Positions 56,252-64,000 of a stretch of 64,000 bases of DNA are shown here, piece after piece. Location of the stretch: contig CM043785.1 of assembly GCA_023974075.1 (NCBI GenBank), positions 19,875,169 to 19,939,168 on the forward strand, written 5' to 3'. How positions within the stretch are numbered: position 1 is the first letter of the stretch; each line of letters begins with the position of its first letter. The notes beneath the pieces are model-generated. The model saw only the letters and a program-made list of their open reading frames with translations. It did no database searches and was not told where the DNA came from. The stretch comes from Chaenocephalus aceratus (lineage: Eukaryota; Chordata; Actinopteri; Perciformes; Channichthyidae). Made by a program: the position numbers and the translations under genes.

Positions 56252-56922
56252 TCTGTAAATCTGTGTGAAGGTGAGCCAGGGGTTCTCCTGACTAGAGGGC
56301 TGTCTGACTGATGTGTGAAGGCTTGTGTGTATTTGTGTGTGTGTTTTGCCGTACCTCCACCCCTCTCTCTACGCTCTGTCTGTCCTCTCTGGGGTTTTCC
56401 ATCGACTGGTTAGATCTCCAATGTTGGATCAAGCAGGTAATGGTCAATGCGGAGATAACCTGAGCAAAAGAAATAGACAAGGGGAACAATTATTATCTTC
56501 TCTTTTGATTTCATCTCTTCAAGTGTGGTGTCTAATCTTTAAAGTCCAAATGGCTATTGCAAAATAAACGACACTGAAAGCAGTTTCACGTTGAAGTAAT
56601 ACTTTGAGATTTTTTGTCTTGGATGCCCCACGGTTAACACAACATCTATATCAAATCCTCCTTTTTCAAACTCTTACACAACTCTTACATATAATCCAAG
56701 TCTGTCATGTTATAACAACTTTTCACACTTCTGCATGAACACAAATGTGTTGCCGAACTTCTCCTCCATTAGAGTCTGAGGCTTAAAAAATGCATTACTT
56801 TAAGGTTTGTCAAATAAGGCATAGTTACAGTTAGCGTGTTAGGCCCCTTAAGAATAAATGTGTCGGATTAAAATGCATTCAAACACTTTTAACCACTGGC
56901 CATTTAATGTGCCATAAAGTGT

Positions 56923-56960
<38 letters not shown>
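55818..56960. repeat. CA and TG microsatellite cluster
   Basis: CA with CCAC interruptions (55818-55918), TG (56187-56249) and TG (56918-56960). No gene between them. Confidence 0.9.
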
Positions 56961-56962
<2 letters not shown>

Positions 56963-57350
56963 TGTTTTTCTCAACAGGCAGGTGTAGAAGTTAGTGATCT
57001 CTGCTGGTACGTATCTGCGTCCACACAGGTGTTCCTCCTGCAGTCGTCAACAAGCACACACGCACACACATGTAAGACGTGCGCGCACAGCACAATCTGT
57101 CATCGCCTCTCTGTGCGTGAAATTAATGGTGCTGTGTGAATGACTCAGCTGTGGTGAATTCAGACAAAAAGAAAAAAAAAAACTGTTTCCTTTCCAAATT
57201 CTTAGACGAATAAGACAGCCATGAACTCATCCAACTTTTTACTAACAAATGACTTAACCTCTCAAACCCTGACGTAACCACCAGTAGCTAACAAATTCAC
57301 ACTGTGCAGCCACACACTGATCCAACACACCAAACTTACATTTGCTATAC

Positions 57351-57461
57351 CAGAGCTCTAAAATGTTTGTCCTAACTGTTTCAGTTAGGACAAACATTTT
57401 AGAGCTCTGAAGGCCTTGTTCATGTAGAGGTGTTTCACCTCTACATGAACAAGGCCTTCAG
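57351..57461. repeat. Twin abutting perfect palindromes
   Basis: 57351-57409 is a perfect 28-bp inverted repeat (CAGAGCTCTAAAATGTTTG... arm) around TTT. 57407-57461 is a perfect 26-bp inverted repeat (CTGAAGGCCTTGTTCATGTA... arm), also around TTT. They overlap by CTG, and both centres read TGTTTCA. No mismatch is present in either. Confidence 0.95.
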
Positions 57462-59386
57462 AAGGTGATCCGTGTGTGTTTTGTTTTTATGAAAACCTTG
57501 TGGTCATGGGTGCAGCAGGTGAACTTGAAGGAAAACATAAACTTGAAAGAAACCAATGTTGACTGATATTGAAATGTATCACTTGTGTGATGAAAAGCAG
57601 TATTTCAGTTCAAGGTTTTAGATTTACTTTACTGTGTCGATTCACTCTAAGCGCTCTCATCAAATGTGTAGCTGCAACAGGCAGCTTCTTTTATGAAAAG
57701 CCCTTAAAATCTACTGAATGCTAGTTAACTTGTAAACATGGGAGTATAACAGATAAAGAATATTCACCTCAGGAGTTGGAAGAGAACAAAATAGAGCGTA
57801 TAGGAGGGTGACATACATTTACCAGGTAGAACACTGCAAGACTCCCAAAAACATGATTCACTTATTAGTTGATTGAGATTTAAAGAGTTATTATGGAAAG
57901 GGAATACATTTGGAGTTATAGAAAGTGCAGCCTAAACAGTGTGAGGAATGTGTCCAAAGTAAGTGTTGATTATCCAAGAAGACACAACACAGAGTCGAAC
58001 GAACCACATCACAGGCTAAAGTAAACCAAGTGTACTTTAAGTGCACCTCCACACCCTCTTACTGTTTTCTCTTGGTCTGTTTCAATGAAAGAGTGTTACT
58101 TGACATATTGCAGATGAAAGATTCACACCGGTGCACATATTTTCAACCCTGTTATCATCGACTGTTCAGAAGCAGCCGTAGAACATGTTGTCGAGTAAAA
58201 AGCACCGTGCAGATTCCATGTCAAATACCCATCTAACCACTGTCTTCGCTCATATCAACACCACACAATTACAAACAACATGGCATACTGTAAGATTGGG
58301 CAGACAAGCTAGTTCTCTTGGATCTCAAGATAGATCACGCAGAGTATTTTTATTTTGTGATTAACTAAGGTTGTTTCTTAGCGAATAATGAAAATCAAGC
58401 AACAGAGGTTGTTGCCATTATTGGCTACATCAACCCTAAGGTCACAAAACAGAGCGAGCACATTACATTTTGTGTCCTGCATTCATACACCAATGGGCCA
58501 CAATTGGTGTTGCAATCGTTTTAGAAACCAGTTTTTGTAACGGCAAACTGTTTGTATCTGAGAATTGTAATTCATTTATCTGACTGAATTATGCTTCTGG
58601 GAGCCCTTATACAGATTTGCCAGTAAACAACACCTGCAGGTGTTCAGGAAGTGCTTATTGTCATGATGAACTCAGGCAGAATAACCCTTTAAGCCGTTGG
58701 AGTTGGACATCCCCAAAAGAACACTAAGCACGTTTAAGGTGATTTCCTCTTTTAGCCGTTAGTCTGTGTGAAATCACCTGGCTGTGTTGTTACTGAGCAT
58801 CATATGACTGAGGAAAGTAGGCAGTCAGGTAAGAAAGAAAAACTACAGCCACACATTCTTTGAGCTAACAAAGTTATTCACATGTGGGAATATTAGTACA
58901 CATTTTTATTTAAACAACACTACAGCTGTGCCTGCAGCTTTGTGATGCTGCACTGAGACAATACAGGGCATCAAGCTCCATGCTTACATCAGCTTACTAA
59001 TATGTTCACAGTGACAACGTTAACATGTTCTTGAAAAGCAGAACAAGTTCACAATATATTTAACCAGATAATTTGCCGACTAATGCTAACATGTCTGCAT
59101 AAAGCTGCTTTTGATTTGTTCCTTCCTGTCATGTATGCAAGCTCCCTGGTATAAGTTGGGAATGGCAACTTGTACATAAGCGTAAATGCAGAGAAAGTGG
59201 TATTGGGAGGAACTGATAGGAGGCGAAAGAAGGGTATAGAGATGAGACAGAAGACACTTATTCCCCTGTGGTTCTCCACCCTTGTGGTGAAAAATCATTT
59301 ATGTGGCTTACAAGGGACATGAGCGTTCAATGCTATGGATTCACAGAAAAATTCACTTTTAAATTGCCAGATAGGAGGAATACAGG

Positions 59387-59387
<1 letters not shown>
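57462..59387. other. Intergenic DNA, nothing recognised
   Basis: Repeat-poor sequence with no coding exon. Short ORFs show no family resemblance. Confidence 0.45.
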
Positions 59388-59418
<31 letters not shown>

Positions 59419-59477
59419 GAGGAGAGAGAGGAGGAGAGAGAGAGAGAGAGAGCGAAGGGGAGAGAGGAGAGAGAGAG

Positions 59478-59517
<40 letters not shown>

Positions 59518-59543
59518 GAGGAGGGGGAGAGAGAGGAGAGAGA
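59388..59543. repeat. (GA)n polypurine tract
   Basis: About 155 bp of GA with GGAG interruptions, like that upstream of fgf20. The ORFs spanning it are repeat artefacts. Confidence 0.95.
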
Positions 59544-59852
59544 GTGTGCAAGATGGAGGAACATCTGACAAATAAAGAAGTGTAATCTATATACGAACAG
59601 AAACGCAAGAAAGGAAAAAATGTTGGTTTGAAGGGAGTTATATATGGAGTCCGGGTAAAAAGATTATTCTTCAAAAACAGTATAAAGATAAAATGAATCA
59701 TATTCTTTTAAATAAACTCATGCCTTGAGGGATCAAACCCCCAGGACCCTCCTAAATACTCAGCAGACCATGAATTCAATAAATGGCCAAAGCTGTATTT
59801 TTATTATCCGCCTTCACGGGTAGTCTAACACCACTCACCCTCTAGGACACAA

Positions 59853-59866
59853 CACACAACACCACA

Positions 59867-59909
<43 letters not shown>

Positions 59910-60061
59910 ACACACACACAGGGTGGAAGTAATTAAAGCAAGTGGAGCTAAATTGAAGTATATTGAACTCATCTCTCACGCGCTCCCACTCTGTCGATAG
60001 ATCACTCGCCAAGTGCTATCGACCGCTGCAAAGACTTCCCTCTGCAAAACATGCCTCTCAG

Positions 60062-60149
<88 letters not shown>

Positions 60150-60506
60150 TTAGAGAATGAGAGCAAGGGACAGAGGCAGAGTAGACAGAAGTATGTAGAG
60201 ACACAAACTGATGCTCTGAGTAGCAGCATTTCCCCCAAACTATTTTAGGTTCACACTTCTTGCTATTCTCATTCTGCATCCATTAATTCCCCCCATCTCT
60301 CTTTTTTTCTGATTTTTTCTGTCACCTAATCTATCGTAGTCTTTATTTCCACCTCCCAGTTTCCTCCCTTCTCTCTCTAATTCTCGTTATCTCTATCTAT
60401 CTTGTAGGAGAGGTAATGATTTTAACTGAATGAGAGTCTTGCATTTCCCCACCCCACTAGATTACTGGATCAATGGGACATCGTTTGTGTGTTCATCATG
60501 GGGGAG

Positions 60507-60581
<75 letters not shown>
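59853..60581. repeat. CA and TG microsatellites
   Basis: CA at 59853-59921, TG at 60065-60147 and TG at 60508-60580, with plain DNA between. Confidence 0.9.
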
Positions 60582-61772
60582 CAGTTCACACAGTCTGTAT
60601 AGTCACCATAAATATCTAATACCCCAGGTGACTTCGCATTGCCCTGAGGACAAAGCCCTACAGATGAGAAACGACAAGAAAAAAATGATGGCAGAGATTT
60701 CTCAGAAAACGGCAGGGGAGTAGAAGGCTATGGATTTTTCCTGAATAATCGGTAGGAATTCTCCACAAGGTCTCGACATGACAAATGTGTGTCAAACACA
60801 CCATCAATGGTGGAGGGGAAGAATGCCTCTGCTGCTCTGTTGAAATGACTTTCCCCTCTGCCTGATGTGAATTCAATTGCAGTTGAATTGATTATCTCCT
60901 AATTTGTGATCAATCCTAAGTGGGTTTGCATCTACTGGCCTAAACCTTCCACTGTGGGACTGAGCCTCTGCTCCTCTAACGCTTTATTTCCTGCATATAT
61001 TCTGTTGACCAAAGTCTCCATTCTCATTGCTCTGTGTGTTGATTGTGTTGGGTGTGATCTGAAGGATACATTTGAAATGCTGAGAATGAATGATGCAAAA
61101 TTGACAAGAGTTGATTTTATAAATAACCAATTCAATGTCCCCTAAAAGCAAACCAAGATGGATGGCTAAATGACACTAAAACAGTTGCATGAATTAGATG
61201 AGGTTGCATAAGAAGGCTCCTCTGAAAGAATGCTTCACTAAGAGAAAGATGCTTACAACACAGAGCAGACCAAATGAGCACTGTGGGAAATGGGTTATTA
61301 AAAGTTGAGGCGCACTTGCCTTACATTTTCTCTCACTAGCTTCTGAATGTTGCATCTCTGACCCAGTTAGTTGCCTTTCCCTAATTACACACTTACTATA
61401 ACCATCCTATACTGTAGCTGCCATATGCATATATTGTAGAAAAAATAATCGTAACAAATGTTAGTATTGAACATAATCTCTTTTGTGTATAGATTGGTAA
61501 CCGTACAAATTGAGTTACATGACACAGTTTGACTTAAAAGGATTACTGTAGGTTAATATGCTAAAAGGACACCACATAATTTAATTCAAGCATTATTATA
61601 TTGTCATTAGTTAGTTAATCTGTGAACTTGGAGTATAGCTCAGGGTTTGAGTACAACCCATGTGTGTGTGGGGAAGGGGAGGGGTTAGGAGTAGCAGTAT
61701 TATGTTGCAAAGCAAGGAGAAGTAGTGCCCACCACATCACTTGCGGTGTTAGCCTCATTACCATGTAATAAC
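60582..61772. other. Intergenic DNA, nothing firmly recognised
   Basis: About 1.2 kb without an exon. The part at 60866-60906 (TGAATTCAATTGC, GAATTGATTATC) has clustered homeodomain-like words in repeat-free sequence. Confidence 0.4.
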
Positions 61773-62301
61773 CAGTGTTTCCCACAGAATTTGATTCTAT
61801 TTGTGGGAAAAAGCCAAAGGCCCCTTAACCTATTCGGGTGGTCCACGAATTTGGGTGGTCCCCCCCTCAAATAAGATAATACATGCGAGTTCATGGCTAC
61901 TGTAGACAATGTTCTTGTTGCTCTGTGTTGCGTTGTTAATGAGTGAAACACACCGGAGTTCAGGATCTGTGGGGTTTATTCTCCCAAAAATATAATTTAC
62001 AATTCAGGCATTTAGCAGACGCCTTATTCAAAAGTGACTTACAATGACTAATTACAGGGACATTCTCCCTGGAGTAACCGAGGGCTAAGTGCCAAACTCA
62101 AGGGCACACTAGTAGTGGTGTTCCAGGCAGGATTTGAACTCGCAACCTTCCGATCATCAGCCCACCTCACTATCCATTAGACCAGAAAAAAAAAAAAAAA
62201 ATAATAATAATATATATTTTTTTTTTATGAGATCCATTTGTGGCGGATGATATTTAATTGTGGCGACCCGCCACAAATAAATCAATGTATGGGAAACACT
62301 G
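61773..62301. mobile_element. hAT-like non-autonomous element with a SINE inside
   Basis: Ends CAGTGTTTCCCA (61773) and TGGGAAACACTG (to 62301) are the classical hAT inverted repeat. AATAACCA follows the right end (62302-62309); on the left AATAAC abuts CAGTG, so the 8-bp duplication is present less a CA dinucleotide. The interior is interrupted by the SINE at about 61999-62186. Confidence 0.8.
61999..62186 (-). mobile_element. tRNA-derived SINE
   Basis: Read on the minus strand: TGGTCTAATGGATAG (A-box-like), GAGTTCAAATCCTGCC (B-box-like) and a tail with TGTAAGTCACTTTTGAATA and GCGTCTGCTAAATGCC, a tail widespread in teleost SINEs. It lies inside the hAT-like element, so it inserted later. 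Confidence 0.8.
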
Positions 62302-62964
62302 AATAACCACTTGTATGGCAACTCATGAGTTATGGAAATAGTGAAAATGTTAAAGAACATAAAAATGAGACACTGGTCAATTGAGACTTAGCTGAAAAAC
62401 TTTGACACACATTCTCCTGGGATGTTTATACATGTTTAAAGGCTAAAGTATATTAACATCATTCATAAGTTTACCATATAGCATTTTGCTGAGATCCGGT
62501 TTATTTAGCATTTCTACATTTCTTATTGCTGTCAATAAGTTGACCGTGAATTGGGTTGAATACAGTCTATGGTTGAAATACACATTTGCGTTTCTTTGCA
62601 GTTAATGAAATGTGTGTATCATGTCACCTGCATGCTAAGCACAGACATATGCGATTTAGTAGAACATGTAATACTAAACACAGGAACCTCAATGACACAT
62701 TACTTTAAAAGACCACTAAAGGTAGCTAAACTCCAGACGGTGGCTTTAAAAGCATTTCAATGTAGGGACAGATTGAATAATTTGTCTATATCTACGAATG
62801 AACATTGTCTCCATATGTAAAAGTCTTTATTGCAGCTGATTTATAACCCAAGATGTTGATGAGTAGCATCCCACAGAGTTCAAACAGTCAATCAGTGCTG
62901 GTTGCCTCACTGCTATTTAATATAATTAGATATAATGCAGCCTTATTGAGCAATGAAACCTGAG

Positions 62965-63012
<48 letters not shown>

Positions 63013-63131
63013 CATGCATGCTGTGTGCAGATATGGTGGTTTCCTCTTGTTGGTGTGACAGCTCTTAAGCCTCACACATGAAAGACAGACAGGGAAGTTT
63101 TATTTCACCTCTTCTCAAAGCAAGCGTGTGA

Positions 63132-63168
<37 letters not shown>

Positions 63169-64000
63169 CGTGCGTGTGCGCGCGCGTGCGTGCGTGCGTG
63201 TGTGTGTGTGTATGACCGTGTTCTCAGCTGGGAGAGGTGTAGACATCGCCGATGAGTTGCCAGATTTTCAAAACATGGCTTCACAAAAACATCCTCCTCT
63301 CTGCTTCTTTTATCTGTTTCTCTTTTATGAAACATGTAGCTGTTAGTGCAAACACAAAGAATTAATCCTTATACACACACGCAGACGCAGACAGCGCTCA
63401 GCTGGTCTGAATATTTCTGGATTAAAGCTTCTCTGTCAGCATCTCAACCTGATTACATGCACACATTGTTTGGCCTCTTGGGGGGAGCAAAAATAAACTG
63501 TGAACATCAATTTGACATACTGTACATATATACAACATTTTTGAGTTGTGTTGGATGTTAACTACAACGAAAGATCTGCCCTAACAAGGCTAAAGTGTAG
63601 TGTATGTACATTGAAATCGTAGTGATAATTGTATTATTCAATGGGCTTGCTCCTACCAGTCACAGCTGTGTTGGTACACAGACAGAAACACACACTCAGA
63701 TAGAAGGTATCAGGTCATGTCTATTGTGTATTGTGTCACCGCTTCCTCACCGATGATTTCTCTTTAAATGGAGAGACACCTTAACAAAGAAAGGTAAGGT
63801 GCCGTGATGACAGTATGCATACCGGAGGCGTGACGCCATGTAGAGGTGACAGACAATATTTGAAAAAGCATTTGAGTGTCTGCGTGAGAATAAATTAAAG
63901 CTGTGTTTGAGTGCTCGTCTTATAGGCACCGTAGCAGCTGAACTTATGAACAGATACAGACAGTTACTATGGCAATAGATACAGATGAGGCACTGTAGAA
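62302..64000. other. Intergenic DNA with CA/TG microsatellites
   Basis: CA at 62967-63008 and TG/CG at 63135-63210. No exon recognised up to the window end. Confidence 0.5.

Noticed and set aside
57351..57461. microRNA hairpin precursors
   Set aside because: Arms are perfect and short with a 3-nt loop, unlike typical pre-miRNA; two such structures abut each other.

Overview
The window looks like teleost fish nuclear DNA, probably percomorph. The evidence is spliced vertebrate genes with GT/AG introns, very dense CA/TG and GA/CT microsatellites, and fish-type repeats (an L2/Rex1-like LINE, a Rex3-like RTE, tRNA-derived SINEs, piggyBac, hAT and PIF/Harbinger-type elements). Family assignments rest on motif recognition by eye, not on a database search.

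Two protein genes are recognisable and stand head to head about 4.2 kb apart. micu3 is on the minus strand (13 exons found, 46236 down to 18646) and encodes the EF-hand mitochondrial calcium uptake protein 3. fgf20 is on the plus strand (three exons, 50408 to 52319) and encodes a secreted FGF9/16/20-subfamily ligand. The same divergent pair sits next to each other in mammals (human 8p22), so this is a conserved syntenic block. The gene identities are firm. The sequence itself carries about a dozen single-base insertions or deletions in otherwise conserved exons, mostly in homopolymers, which looks like residual long-read consensus error rather than pseudogene decay. No last exon of micu3 was found to the left of 18646.

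Layout. 1-155: end of a small inverted-repeat element. 156-11645: tandem array of six copies of an unrecognised ~937-bp monomer, arranged as three dimers; one monomer type always carries a 334-bp PIF-like MITE, and the other carries a LINE in two of three copies plus a 1.17-kb TIR element in one. 11646-18645: repeats, including a piggyBac nested inside a MITE and a 5'-truncated Rex3-like copy with perfect target-site duplications, plus one weak signal-peptide exon candidate. 18646-46236: micu3 with large introns containing composite MITEs, SINEs and microsatellites. 46237-50407: intergenic region between the two promoters, with a 160-bp GA tract and a TAATTA dyad near the fgf20 start. 50408-53345: fgf20 with an AU-rich 3' UTR. 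53346-64000: no recognised gene; microsatellites, a pair of abutting perfect palindromes (57351-57461) and a hAT element with a SINE inside it.

No bacterial-type operon, CRISPR array, rRNA or functional tRNA gene was seen. I did not find a clearly new biological system. The most unusual structures are the insertion-marked higher-order array and the twin palindromes.
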